The notes beneath the pieces were generated by a model. The model searched no databases. It was not told the origin of the DNA and saw only the letters and a list, made by a program, of their open reading frames with translations. 64,000 nt of DNA from NCBI GenBank assembly GCA_036267255.1, contig DATAWK010000031.1, forward strand, positions 62,001 through 126,000. The letters run 5' to 3'. Shown one piece after another: positions 35,928 through 43,920 of this stretch (position 1 is its first letter; each line of letters begins with the position of its first letter). Position numbers and translations under genes: made by a program. This DNA is from DATAWK01 sp036267255. GTDB taxonomy: Bacteria > Acidobacteriota > Terriglobia > Terriglobales > Acidobacteriaceae.

Positions 35928-37112
35928 CTATCGCTCGATCGCCATGGCGACGGAGTTACCACCGCCGAGGCACAATGCGGCGACGCCTTTCTTTACATCC
36001 CGACGCATCATTTCGTAGATCAAGGTCACCAGGACGCGAGCACCGCTGGCACCGATCGGGTGACCGATGGCAACAGCTCCTCCATTGACATTGACTTTGT
36101 TCGCGTCGAGACCAAGCTCCAGCATCACCCCCAGGGCCTGCACCGCGAAGGCTTCGTTCAGTTCGAACAAATCCACTTCATCGCGTTGCCATCCAGCCCT
36201 GGCCAGCAATTTCTGTACACCAGTGACTGGAGCAAGCATGACCCACTTAGGATCGACGCCGCTGGTTGCCTGCGCACGAATATGTACCAGAGGGTTTAAT
36301 CCGAGGCTGGCTGCTTTCTTGGCCGACATCACGACGACGGCTGCTGCGCTATCATTCACGCCCGGCGCATTGCCTGCCGTCACGGTGCCATCTTTTTTAA
36401 AGGCAGGCTTCAGCGCACGCAATGCTTCGATGCTGGCATCGGGACGCACGCTCTCGTCGTAGTCGAAAAACGTTGATGGAGCGCCCTTTTTCTTTGCCGG
36501 AATCTCAACGGGAAGCATCTGCGATGCAAAGCGCCCTTCTTTTTGCGCAGCGGCGGCCCTGCGATGTGAGTTCAGCGCGTACTCGTCCTGCTGTTCGCGC
36601 GTGATGTGGTGCTTGTCGGCAACGTTCTCGCCCGTGACACCCATGTGGTAGTCGTTGTAGATATCCCATAGGCCGTCGTAGACCATACTATCGACGGCCT
36701 TGCTATCGCCCATGCGAAAGCCCTTGCGTCCCTGCGGCAACAGGTATGGGGCATTCGTCATGGATTCCATGCCTCCAGCGACGACGATCTCTGCATTGCC
36801 GGTCTGAATTGCCTGCGCAGCAAGCGCAACTGCTTTCAATCCAGAGCCACAGACTTTGTTGATGGTCATCGCACTCACCTCAGGCGGAAGACCTCCAAAG
36901 ATGGCTGCCTGGCGTCCGGGATTTTGCCCTAATCCTGCAGTGACGACGTTGCCCATAATGCATTCGTCGACCTGCGCCGGGTCAATTCCGGCACGCTTCA
37001 CAACTTCGCGCACCACCATCGCACCCAGCTGCGGAGCAGAAAAATCCGAGAGGGAACCTAGAAATTTACCGACCGGGGTACGGACCCCGGAAACGATCAC
37101 AATGTCTTCCAT
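35928..37112 (-). CDS. acetyl-CoA C-acetyltransferase (thiolase)
   Basis: This 394-residue thiolase condenses or cleaves acetoacetyl-CoA. The nucleophilic Cys lies in MTINKVCGSGLKAV. The other catalytic elements are NEAFAVQALG, GGAVAIGHPIGASGARV and the C-terminal Cys in CLGGGNSVAMAIE. I chose the ATG at 37112 with GGAGGAG upstream; 24 more open codons upstream have no similarity. A TATACT hexamer (minus strand, 37152-37147) could be the -10 of its promoter. Whether it works in ketone, polyhydroxybutyrate or fatty-acid metabolism is unclear, since no other pathway gene is adjacent. Confidence 0.94.
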   Translation of the reverse strand: MEDIVIVSGVRTPVGKFLGSLSDFSAPQLGAMVVREVVKRAGIDPAQVDECIMGNVVTAGLGQNPGRQAAIFGGLPPEVSAMTINKVCGSGLKAVALAAQAIQTGNAEIVVAGGMESMTNAPYLLPQGRKGFRMGDSKAVDSMVYDGLWDIYNDYHMGVTGENVADKHHITREQQDEYALNSHRRAAAAQKEGRFASQMLPVEIPAKKKGAPSTFFDYDESVRPDASIEALRALKPAFKKDGTVTAGNAPGVNDSAAAVVVMSAKKAASLGLNPLVHIRAQATSGVDPKWVMLAPVTGVQKLLARAGWQRDEVDLFELNEAFAVQALGVMLELGLDANKVNVNGGAVAIGHPIGASGARVLVTLIYEMMRRDVKKGVAALCLGGGNSVAMAIER

Positions 37113-37423
37113 ACATACTCCTCCGATGATGCGAACTGAACTGAAAAGTATACGGTGCGGCGTGTGCATCTGGCACGCGCGCACAAATCTGAACAGCCTG
37201 AAAATTTCTCGCTATATCGCGCAGCGCCGCATTCCATCATGGTTTGCGCATGCAATCGAAAATTATCTTTTATGCGATCGCATGCATCTAACACTTGCAA
37301 TGATGCGCGCCGTTGCGCAAAATTTTGTGCGCGTTATCGAACAACACCGGATGCTCCGACGCAAAAATCCAAAACGCCGAAACATGCACCCGGAAAAAAT
37401 GCGTACGAATTGTTATTTTTTTC
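37113..37423. other. intergenic region between thiolase and the lysine-rich peptide gene
   Basis: No convincing gene is seen. It carries the divergent thiolase promoter at its left end. The right part is notably A/T-rich, including a T-run at 37414-37422 just before the strong promoter at 37424. Such an upstream A/T-rich block could act as an UP element, which is inference. Confidence 0.5.
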
Positions 37424-37452
37424 TTGACATTGATTTTTGGTGACTCTATACA
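37424..37452 (+). promoter_or_regulatory. near-consensus sigma-70 promoter of the lysine-rich peptide gene
   Basis: A perfect -35 TTGACA (37424-37429) and a TATACA -10 (37447-37452) are separated by exactly 17 bp and preceded by an A/T-rich block. This is one of the strongest promoter matches in the window. It predicts a leader of about 55 bases. Confidence 0.8.
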
Positions 37453-37461
37453 TTCGGGTAA

Positions 37462-37498
37462 CTGCAACACTCGTGTTGCAGACTCGATGTCACATCGA
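37462..37498 (+). promoter_or_regulatory. two small hairpins in the 5' leader of the lysine-rich peptide mRNA
   Basis: CTGCAACA (37462-37469) pairs perfectly with TGTTGCAG (37474-37481) around CTCG. TCGATG (37484-37489) pairs with CATCGA (37493-37498) around three bases. They precede the ribosome-binding site and could stabilise the mRNA or be a regulator site. Confidence 0.55.
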
Positions 37499-37515
37499 AA
37501 GGGAGAATAGCAACC

Positions 37516-37587
37516 ATGGCAACTAAGAAAGCAGCCAAGAAGCCTGCAAAAAAGGCAGCTAAGAAAACCGCAAAGAAAAAGAAGTAG
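37516..37587 (+). CDS. 23-residue lysine/alanine-rich peptide, histone H1-tail-like
   Basis: The ATG at 37516 opens a 23-codon frame ending TAG at 37587. The peptide contains 12 Lys, 7 Ala, 2 Thr, 1 Pro and the initial Met, arranged as repeated [AP]-A-K-K units. This is the composition of histone H1 tails and of bacterial AlgP/Hc1-like tails. It is too short for routine gene finders. Its reality rests on context: a near-consensus promoter 64 bp upstream, a GGGAG ribosome-binding site 10 bases before ATG, and a perfect intrinsic terminator 18 bp after the stop, making a complete one-gene transcription unit. A nucleic-acid or polyphosphate binding role is plausible but inferred from charge alone. 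Confidence 0.75.
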   Translation: MATKKAAKKPAKKAAKKTAKKKK

Positions 37588-37605
37588 TTTCATTCAACAG
37601 GCAAC

Positions 37606-37645
37606 AGATTCGGGGGATGCGCAAGCATCCCCCGAATCTTTTTAT
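37606..37645 (+). terminator. strong intrinsic terminator of the lysine-rich peptide gene
   Basis: A perfect 15-bp stem (37606-37620 with 37625-37639) is capped by a GCAA tetraloop and followed directly by a T-rich run. It separates the peptide gene from rsmE. Confidence 0.92.
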
Positions 37646-37674
37646 TTGAGTCTGCTACGCTGCAATTTAGAGAT

Positions 37675-38424
37675 ATGACACGCCGCCGCTGGATTGCCGA
37701 TCAATGGGATGAGACCTCCGCTACACTGACGGGCACCCAGGCAGAACACCTGGTGCGCGTTCTGCGCGCACGCACGGGCATGGAGTTCGATATCGTTGCC
37801 GGTGGCGAGGTCCGCCGTGGCGTTCTTCAGAAAATCGACGGAGCCACAGCCCAATTTCAATTGCATGAACACGTCTTGAGCGCTGCATCGCTTCCTCTGA
37901 CCTGCGCGCTCAGCATCTTCAAATTCGACCGCTATGAATGGGCCATTGAAAAATTGACCGAATTGGGCATTGCAGAGATACGGCCCATCATCGCGCGACG
38001 CACAGAGAAGCATTTGGCAAAGGCCGCCGTAGCCAGAGTGGAGCGGTGGCGACGCATTGCACGTGAAGCCGCACAACAGTCCCGGCGTGCGGACATTCCC
38101 ACAATTGCTGACCCAGTTGCGTTAGAAAAAGTGACACTCCCTGAAAACAACGCTCTGAAATTTCTACTGTCAGAGATCGAGCAGGAAATGTCTTTATGGA
38201 TGTTGCTCGGGGAGAATTTGTCCGGCACTGCTGGAGAAACGCCTGTGCATATAGCAATTGGCCCGGAGGGCGGATGGACCGAACAGGAGACGCAGTGGTT
38301 TGCTGCACAACACTGGCAACCGGTGAGTCTAGGACCCCGCATCCTGCGCGCAGAAACAGCAGCGATCGCCACGGCCAGCATTCTGGCGGCATGGCTGGAA
38401 AAAATCCGCCAGAATCGATCGTAA
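37675..38424 (+). CDS. rsmE: 16S rRNA m3U1498 methyltransferase RsmE
   Basis: This 249-residue SPOUT-class methyltransferase modifies U1498 of 16S rRNA. The N-terminal PUA-like part (TGTQAEHLVRVLRARTGMEFDIVAGG) is followed by the knotted SAM-binding domain with IAIGPEGGWTEQE and LGPRILRAETAAIA, the family hallmarks. The Shine-Dalgarno is weak. It ends 6 bp before the convergent dnaJ stop. In several genomes rsmE accompanies dnaJ/prmA; here it is on the opposite strand. Confidence 0.93.
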   Translation: MTRRRWIADQWDETSATLTGTQAEHLVRVLRARTGMEFDIVAGGEVRRGVLQKIDGATAQFQLHEHVLSAASLPLTCALSIFKFDRYEWAIEKLTELGIAEIRPIIARRTEKHLAKAAVARVERWRRIAREAAQQSRRADIPTIADPVALEKVTLPENNALKFLLSEIEQEMSLWMLLGENLSGTAGETPVHIAIGPEGGWTEQETQWFAAQHWQPVSLGPRILRAETAAIATASILAAWLEKIRQNRS

Positions 38425-38430
38425 TGCTGG

Positions 38431-39564
38431 CTAGTTGAAAATGTCTTTCATGCGACTGAAGAGACTGCGCGACGAAGGCGTATTTTCCACGGTGATGGTT
38501 TCTCCCATCTGGCGCATCAATTCTTTCTGCATTTTATTCAGCCTGGTGGGAACCTGCACGACCACCTGCACGATCAGATCGCCGCGTCCGTGATCGTTCA
38601 GCACCGGCACGCCTTTGTTGCGCAAACGAAACTCCTTGCCACTCTGCGTGCCCTCAGGAATCTTCAGCTTGGTTTCCCCTTCGAGGGTGGGAATCATGAT
38701 CTCAGTACCCAGTGCTGCCTGTGGAAACGAAACCGGCAAGACATAATGCAGATCGTTTCCTTCCCGCTCAAAGAATGGGTGCTCCTGCACGGAGATGACA
38801 ACGTAGAGGTCTCCGCCCGGACCACCGTAACGGCCCGCGTCGCCTTCGCCCTGATAGCGAATGCGCATGCCATCTTCAATTCCGGCAGGGACGGTGACAC
38901 TGATGGTGTGCTCCTTCGGCTGGCGCCCGTCGCCACGGCATTCCTTGCATGGCTCTTTGATAACGCTCCCCGTACCGCCGCAGGCTGAGCAGGTACGCGC
39001 AACGGAAAAGAATCCCTGCTGGTAGCGAACCTGTCCGCGCCCAGCGCATTGCGCACAGGCTGTTGCGCCGCGCCCGGCTGCGGCCCCACTGCCTTTGCAG
39101 GCTGTACAGGCTTCCATACGGCGAATATGGATCTCGGTCTGCTTGCCGAAGACCGCTTCTTCAAAGGTGAGAGAAAGGTCGGAACGAAGATCCCGGCCAC
39201 GTTGCGCGCGGGAGGCCGTACGGCTGCCGCCCATGTTGAACATCTCACCAAAGATGTCCCCAAAGATATCGCTGATATCCGGCATGCCGGCAAAACCGGA
39301 AGCATCGAAGCCGCCCATGCCGCTCAATCCAGCGTGGCCGTAGCGGTCGTACGTGGCGCGCTTCTCCGGATCGGAGAGTACCTGGTACGCCTCGCTCGCC
39401 AGCTTGAACTTTTCCTCGGCAGCCGGATTGTCCGGATTGCGATCCGGGTGATGTTGCATGGCCAGCTTGCGATAGGCGCTCTTCAGTTCCTGCTCTGAAG
39501 CGCTCTTATCGACGCCCAGAGTTTCGTAGTAATCGGCTTTATTCACGCGTGTCGATGGACTCAT
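38431..39564 (-). CDS. dnaJ: chaperone protein DnaJ
   Basis: This 377-residue Hsp40 co-chaperone has a J-domain with the HPD motif (HHPDRNPDNP), a G/F-rich linker (GGFDASGFAGMPDISDIFGDIFGEMF), four zinc-binding CxxCxGxG repeats (CTACKGSG, CAQCAGRG, CSACGGTG, CKECRGDG) and two C-terminal substrate-binding domains. It starts within the last codon of grpE (ATGA overlap). It is the last gene of hrcA-grpE-dnaJ. dnaK is not in the window. Confidence 0.97.
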   Translation of the reverse strand: MSPSTRVNKADYYETLGVDKSASEQELKSAYRKLAMQHHPDRNPDNPAAEEKFKLASEAYQVLSDPEKRATYDRYGHAGLSGMGGFDASGFAGMPDISDIFGDIFGEMFNMGGSRTASRAQRGRDLRSDLSLTFEEAVFGKQTEIHIRRMEACTACKGSGAAAGRGATACAQCAGRGQVRYQQGFFSVARTCSACGGTGSVIKEPCKECRGDGRQPKEHTISVTVPAGIEDGMRIRYQGEGDAGRYGGPGGDLYVVISVQEHPFFEREGNDLHYVLPVSFPQAALGTEIMIPTLEGETKLKIPEGTQSGKEFRLRNKGVPVLNDHGRGDLIVQVVVQVPTRLNKMQKELMRQMGETITVENTPSSRSLFSRMKDIFN

Positions 39565-40172
39565 GCTTTATGTTGCCTGGGGTTGCTGGCGACACGCACC
39601 AGTGCTGGACGTAGCAGGCGATCACGCAGCGTATAGCCGCGGCGTACTTCTTCCATCACCTGATGATCGGGAAGGTCAGTTCGCTCGACCATTTCGAGTG
39701 CTTCATGTACGCGAGGGTCAAAGATAGCATCCTTGGTCGCCACGGCTTGCACCCCCAGCGAGCGCAGGATTTCTTCCATCTGACGCACGATCAGTTCCAC
39801 GCCGGTGCGCAACTGCTCGGCGGAGCCTTCCGAGCGCAGGGCCAGTTGGAAGTTGTCGAGCACGGGCAGAAATTGCTCGACTGCACTGACGAGTGCATAA
39901 TCGCGAAATTCGGCACGTTCGCGAACTTCACGCTTGCGAGCGTTATCAAATTCCGCCTGTAGTCGTGCCAGCCTGTCGAAGAGCTGATCCCGATCTGCTT
40001 TCAAACGATCGTACTCATCGCGAGGCACAGAGATTTCTGTTGGTTCCGGAGTCAGGGTTTCCTCGGCTTTCCCCAAAGGGTCAGCGATAGCGCCCTCTCC
40101 CACAAAAGGCTTCTCGATATCATCCGCCGCTGCCTCAACACGCTGATGGCGAAACTTAGTTGACGAACTCAT
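39561..40172 (-). CDS. grpE: nucleotide exchange factor GrpE
   Basis: GrpE releases ADP from DnaK. The start at ATG 40172 gives 203 residues. An acidic, poorly conserved N-terminus precedes the long coiled-coil helix (YDRLKADRDQLFDRLARLQAEFDNARKR) and the C-terminal beta domain with GVQAVATKDAIFDPRVHEAL. It overlaps dnaJ by 4 bp and sits 156 bp downstream of hrcA. The Shine-Dalgarno is weak, and a TACAAT hexamer in the 156-bp gap could be an internal promoter. Confidence 0.95.
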   Translation of the reverse strand: MSSSTKFRHQRVEAAADDIEKPFVGEGAIADPLGKAEETLTPEPTEISVPRDEYDRLKADRDQLFDRLARLQAEFDNARKREVRERAEFRDYALVSAVEQFLPVLDNFQLALRSEGSAEQLRTGVELIVRQMEEILRSLGVQAVATKDAIFDPRVHEALEMVERTDLPDHQVMEEVRRGYTLRDRLLRPALVRVASNPRQHKA

Positions 40173-40328
40173 AAGTATTTTAGGCCTTGCTAAGAATTTG
40201 GATCGTTTCCCTGAGATGCCCCGCAACTGCAGGCCAACGCTGCAAATATTCGACCCTGCATCTGTATTGTACCCAGTCGATGGGAGAGCAGCATGCCCGG
40301 TCTTCCAGGCAGCGTTTGCAGCGCTCTT

Positions 40329-41438
40329 CTAAAGGGCCTGCAACATGCGCTCGAAAAGCGAGGCCACATAGGTGACTCCGCCGATGGCATTCTCATACTG
40401 CATCCGTGTTGGTCCGATCACGGCTACAGTGCCAAAGTGCTCCTCACCCGAGCGTGCCGGAGCTGCGATCAAGGTCAGGTTCTGCATCTCTGGCATGGCA
40501 TCTTCCAGACCGACAACAACGCGAACAGCCTGTTGGCGATCTCCTACATAAGCGTGCAGCAGATCAATGACACGCTGCTTTTCTTCGAGAGCCGCCAGAA
40601 TCTGCCGCAAGCGCTCCCGGTCTGCCTCACTTGCTATCAGATTGGATGCGCCGTCCACGAAAACCGATTCTGCCTGCCCGGAATGATCCAGTGCGCCCTT
40701 CCGGCACAACTGCTCCAGGGAACGAAGCATACGGCTGTACTCGCTGCGGTCATGCTCCATGCGCAGGGCCAGCTCCGTGCGAATCCGTTCCATGGTCCAG
40801 GTATGGAAATTCTGATTCAGATATCGTGCAGCAGCTTCGAGCTCATCCGCGGTAAGATCGTGATCCAGTACCAGCACGCGGTCGCGTACCAGGCCTGTCG
40901 TGGTAACCACTACAGCCAGCACCTTGCTGCGGACCAACCGCGTAAAGTGAATGTGCTCCAACAAATCACGCTCACCCCCGCCTGCAGCCACTGTCAGGGC
41001 CACACCGACGCCTCCGGAAAGCAGCGCCAGAATATGCGACGTACGCGAGAGAAACTGAGCGGCACTCACCACACCGCTCAGAGATTCATCAATCTGTTCC
41101 TGAGCCGGTGTGGGCAAGAGATCGCCTGAGACCCTACCCCGGCGGAGCAATTGTTCCGCGTAATAACGAAAGGCACGCGAAGTAGGCACGCGCCCAGCGG
41201 ATGTATGAGGCTGATCGAGATAACCGGCGTCGGAGAGATCGGCCATGACGTTCCGCACTGTCGCCGGACTCATGCCTTCCCGGTTTTGCTGACGTGCTAT
41301 GGCCTGCGAAGCAACCGGTTCGCCATTGGCAATGTAATTCTCCACGACGGATGTCAAAACCAGCCGTTCCCGCGGACTGACACGGTCCACAGCCGAGAAT
41401 CCTTCTGTCTTGTCCGGATTTGCCATCTCTTCTGCCAT
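40329..41438 (-). CDS. hrcA: heat-inducible transcription repressor HrcA
   Basis: HrcA represses class I heat-shock genes by binding CIRCE elements, with GroEL acting as co-factor. The 369-residue protein has the N-terminal winged helix (RLVLTSVVENYIANGEPVASQAIA, then MSPATVRNVMADLSDAGYLDQPHTSAGRVPT) and the long C-terminal dimerisation domain. ATG 41438 and GTG 41447 are both possible starts; neither has a good Shine-Dalgarno. It leads the hrcA-grpE-dnaJ operon. I looked for CIRCE (TTAGCACTC-N9-GAGTGCTAA) upstream and did not find it. Confidence 0.95.
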   Translation of the reverse strand: MAEEMANPDKTEGFSAVDRVSPRERLVLTSVVENYIANGEPVASQAIARQQNREGMSPATVRNVMADLSDAGYLDQPHTSAGRVPTSRAFRYYAEQLLRRGRVSGDLLPTPAQEQIDESLSGVVSAAQFLSRTSHILALLSGGVGVALTVAAGGGERDLLEHIHFTRLVRSKVLAVVVTTTGLVRDRVLVLDHDLTADELEAAARYLNQNFHTWTMERIRTELALRMEHDRSEYSRMLRSLEQLCRKGALDHSGQAESVFVDGASNLIASEADRERLRQILAALEEKQRVIDLLHAYVGDRQQAVRVVVGLEDAMPEMQNLTLIAAPARSGEEHFGTVAVIGPTRMQYENAIGGVTYVASLFERMLQAL

Positions 41439-41491
41439 AAGTTTCACTAAGGTTCACGTGCCATGTCATCCCGGCGCGTCCTTAATCTCGG

Positions 41492-41520
41492 ATAGTAGGA
41501 AGTGTAGCCACCGAAGTCAA
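41492..41520 (-). promoter_or_regulatory. sigma-70 promoter of hrcA-grpE-dnaJ
   Basis: On the minus strand TTGACT (41520-41515) and TACTAT (41497-41492) are 17 bp apart, each one mismatch or so from consensus, 45-55 bp before hrcA. No inverted repeat overlaps it. Confidence 0.7.
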
Positions 41521-41575
41521 GAACTCCGCAGTAAATGGTGTCATCCAAGCCGAGTGGATTCAGATTTGATTCGCT

Positions 41576-41609
41576 AAAAGACAAGCGCCGCAAACATGCG
41601 GCGCTTGTC
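41576..41609 (-). terminator. intrinsic terminator downstream of the aldolase gene
   Basis: A perfect 13-bp GC-rich stem (41580-41592 with 41597-41609) closes a 4-base loop and on the minus strand is followed by TTTTAG. It separates the aldolase gene from the hrcA promoter. Confidence 0.85.
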
Positions 41610-41680
41610 CGGAGCCTACAGGCTGTTTTGTGAATCTTGATTAGGAGAACGCCCACGCATGGCACACACGAAAAGCACGA

Positions 41681-42691
41681 CTATGCCAAGGCTAAGGGTG
41701 TCGAGACTCCATAGCGAGCAAACCACGGCGTCGCAGATTTCAACGAAGCATTCACGTTCGAGATGTTCTTGACACCCTGATCGTTAAGCCACGCCTCAAA
41801 GGCTGCTGCTCCCTGCTTGGCATAGATGGCGATGCCATCTTTCCACGTGGCGCGGCCGCAGAGAACACCGCTGAACTTCGTTCCGCTCTCTCCGGCAAGC
41901 TCGAGCGTCTCGGTGAACACGGCGTTGCTGACTCCTGCGGAGAGATAGATGAAGGGCTTATGCGTGGTGGAAGCTGCATCGCGGAAGTGTTGAAGCGCTT
42001 CTTCTCGTGTATAGGCGGCTTCGCCTTTGAAGGCCTTGGTACCGGAGACAAATTCCATTTGCACAGGCACCTCTACTTTCAACACGTCCACGCCATATTT
42101 TTCCTTGCCAAATTCCGACATGGAGCCGGAAACAATCTCCGGCTTCTTCTTGGCATAGGCCAGTCCCTTCTCATCGCCGCCGTGCGCATCGTAACCCACA
42201 AACTCCAGGAAGAATGGGATGTCCTGGGCGCGGCATTCATCGCCAATACGTTCGATAAAGGCGTGTTTGTGATCGTTGATGGAGCTCTTCTCGTACGGCG
42301 TGTAATAGAGCAGAACCTTCACGCAATCGGCGCCAGCTTCCTTCAGACGGCGAACCGACCAGTAGTCCAGTAAATCCGGCAGACGGCCTTGGGTGGTGGC
42401 GTCATAGCCGGTCTTTTCATAGGCCAGCAACAGGCCCTTACCGTTGCGCTTCTTGCTGGCGGGTAGACCAAATTCCGGGTCCAGCAAGATGGCCGACGCA
42501 TGGCGCGTCAGCACTTCCGTGACCAGCGACTTAAACTCCTCCAATGCGCTGGCAGGCACATCGGCCACGCCTTTCTCTTTTGCCAAAGACTTCTGCAGGG
42601 AGCCACGTTGGTCCATGGCGGCAGCGGCGATCACGCCACGTTCATCGGAAACGGCCGTCATGCCGGCCAGTTTGCCTGGGGTAAGTTTCAT
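41681..42691 (-). CDS. tagatose 1,6-bisphosphate aldolase-like protein (LacD family)
   Basis: This 336-residue protein resembles the LacD class I aldolases, which cleave tagatose 1,6-bisphosphate to dihydroxyacetone phosphate and glyceraldehyde 3-phosphate. It has the typical segments AAAMDQRGSLQKSL, ILLDPEFGLPA, CVKVLLYYTPYE, VLKVEVPVQMEF (Schiff-base lysine candidate) and FIYLSAGVSNAVF. I chose ATG 42691 with AGGAG upstream. It stands alone with its own terminator. No galactitol or lactose pathway genes are adjacent, so it may serve general hexose-bisphosphate cleavage. Confidence 0.88.
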   Translation of the reverse strand: MKLTPGKLAGMTAVSDERGVIAAAAMDQRGSLQKSLAKEKGVADVPASALEEFKSLVTEVLTRHASAILLDPEFGLPASKKRNGKGLLLAYEKTGYDATTQGRLPDLLDYWSVRRLKEAGADCVKVLLYYTPYEKSSINDHKHAFIERIGDECRAQDIPFFLEFVGYDAHGGDEKGLAYAKKKPEIVSGSMSEFGKEKYGVDVLKVEVPVQMEFVSGTKAFKGEAAYTREEALQHFRDAASTTHKPFIYLSAGVSNAVFTETLELAGESGTKFSGVLCGRATWKDGIAIYAKQGAAAFEAWLNDQGVKNISNVNASLKSATPWFARYGVSTPLALA

Positions 42692-43012
42692 GGGAATGCA
42701 CTCCTGATTCATGTGCGGTATTTCAGAACGATTCGGGAACTTTCCGTGATTGTCTGAGTGGAATCAGTGTATACGAGGGTTGCACTCGACGCAGACACGG
42801 CGATCGATTGGTGGCCGCATTCTCTACTTTCGAATCTTGCATCTGTAACGAACACGCCAGTGTTGATGGGGCTTCGTATGTTTTTGAGCTTTATTGAATG
42901 AAAGTGGCAGCAGTAGGATATCGGGAACTGCGTGGAGAAAAGACTACGCGACACTGCCGGTACCGAACTCGCCTGTGCGGCGATATCGGGTACCGAAGAG
43001 CAGAATCCAAAA
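42692..43012. other. 321-bp intergenic region between the XRE gene and the aldolase gene
   Basis: Both flanking genes read leftward. It must contain the aldolase promoter. I see no gene and no strong hairpin. Confidence 0.45.
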
Positions 43013-43291
43013 TCAAATATCGCGAAGCAGATCGGAGAGGCTGAGGCCAAAACCAAGAGCAACGACTTCCATCATCGGGAGCGAGATGGACTTGCGGCCA
43101 CGCTCAAGATCGCTGATGTAGCTGCGATCAATGCCGAGATAGATCGCCATCTGAAGCTGCGTCATATTCTTCGACTTGCGCAGAAATCGCAATTTTCTTC
43201 CAAAACGTTGCGTTACGCCTGCTGCAGGCGGTTGAGGCACCGCATAATCTGCGTACGAAGGCGTACCGTAAATCGGAGAAATCTGTCTCAT
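43013..43291 (-). CDS. XRE-family helix-turn-helix regulator
   Basis: This 92-residue protein has a Cro/C1-type helix-turn-helix from about residue 29 to the end (FGRKLRFLRKSKNMTQLQMAIYLGIDRSYISDLERGRKSIS). A proline/tyrosine-rich N-terminal arm of about 28 residues precedes it. No ligand or oligomerisation domain is present. The ATG at 43291 has AGGTGA six bases upstream. A 333-bp upstream region separates it from a divergent small gene at 43670, which it may control. Its targets are unknown. Confidence 0.88.
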   Translation of the reverse strand: MRQISPIYGTPSYADYAVPQPPAAGVTQRFGRKLRFLRKSKNMTQLQMAIYLGIDRSYISDLERGRKSISLPMMEVVALGFGLSLSDLLRDI

Positions 43292-43669
43292 CACATTTCA
43301 CCTGACTACCAACCGCTATGCTGAGAGACAAGGCATGTCTATCGGCAAACAAATAGGAGAAAGTTAAGGAACTTCCAAGAAAAGGCTCGCTGTAACGTCC
43401 TGTACTGTTGGAACGTTTATCTTGCTGACCTTTTTGCGTTGTGTACAGAACAGGTAATGAGCGAACACACTACCTACAGCTAATTATTCCTCTTTATGTC
43501 ATAAATCCTTGTCGTCTCTCGACTATATTTCGTCTAGAAGCTACATGCAGTTCCATCTCGGGAGAATACTGTCCATAGACAGCATTCCGTCTGAAGCCGA
43601 CACGAACTTTGAATTACCTGAGTAATGTTTTGGGCAGTTACCCGTTTCAGGAAAACTCAGGAAAACTTT
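43292..43669. other. divergent upstream region of the XRE gene and the small membrane-protein gene
   Basis: No clear gene is present. Candidate elements are TATATT at 43524-43529 (plus) and TTGTCT-17 bp-TAGTCA on the minus strand before the XRE gene. A TCAGGAAAAC direct repeat at the right end includes the ribosome-binding site of the next gene. A second ATG at 43625 is in frame with that gene but lacks a Shine-Dalgarno. Confidence 0.4.
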
Positions 43670-43901
43670 ATGTACCTATTGTTGTTTTTCGCTGGTCTTT
43701 AGCCTTGGTTCTGTCTGTGGATTTTTCCTGGCGCTGCTGCTGTTGCATGCTCGCGCCCAAAGTATTGCGGAAAGTCTTGCGGAGGAAGTTGTGCCGCCGC
43801 TGCGAACGGCAGGCGCACAGGGTGGAAAACCGGCTTGGAATCCGGCGGACGAGTGGATGTACTCTCATCCGTCGCAAGCGGCCAACAGCGTTGCAGAATA
43901 G
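43670..43901 (+). CDS. small membrane protein gene interrupted by a +1 frameshift (CTT TAG C)
   Basis: ATG 43670 has AGGA seven bases upstream and opens MYLLLFFAGL, then stops at TAG 43700. Reading +1 from AGC 43701 continues for 66 codons to TAG 43901. The joined 76-residue product has one clear membrane segment (to about residue 26), then HARAQSIAESLAEEVVPPLR and a polar tail GGKPAWNPADEWMYSHPSQ with GC-rich third positions. Neither half alone makes sense. Either the T5 run at 43685-43689 is miscounted or mutated, or the stop is read through by +1 slippage at CTT-TAG-C, which resembles the prfB site CTT-TGA-C. Not recognised as a known family. Confidence 0.45.
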
Positions 43902-43920
43902 CAACCGGTTGCGCGCAATT

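Noticed and set aside
37155..37427. Plus-strand 90-codon frame upstream of the lysine-rich peptide
   Set aside because: No ribosome-binding site, cysteine/histidine-rich random-looking composition, and it overlaps the strong promoter.
41661..41771. Plus-strand short frame starting MAHTKST with an AGGAGA upstream
   Set aside because: It lies mostly antisense to the aldolase gene and has no resemblance to a ribosomal or other small protein beyond its first residues.
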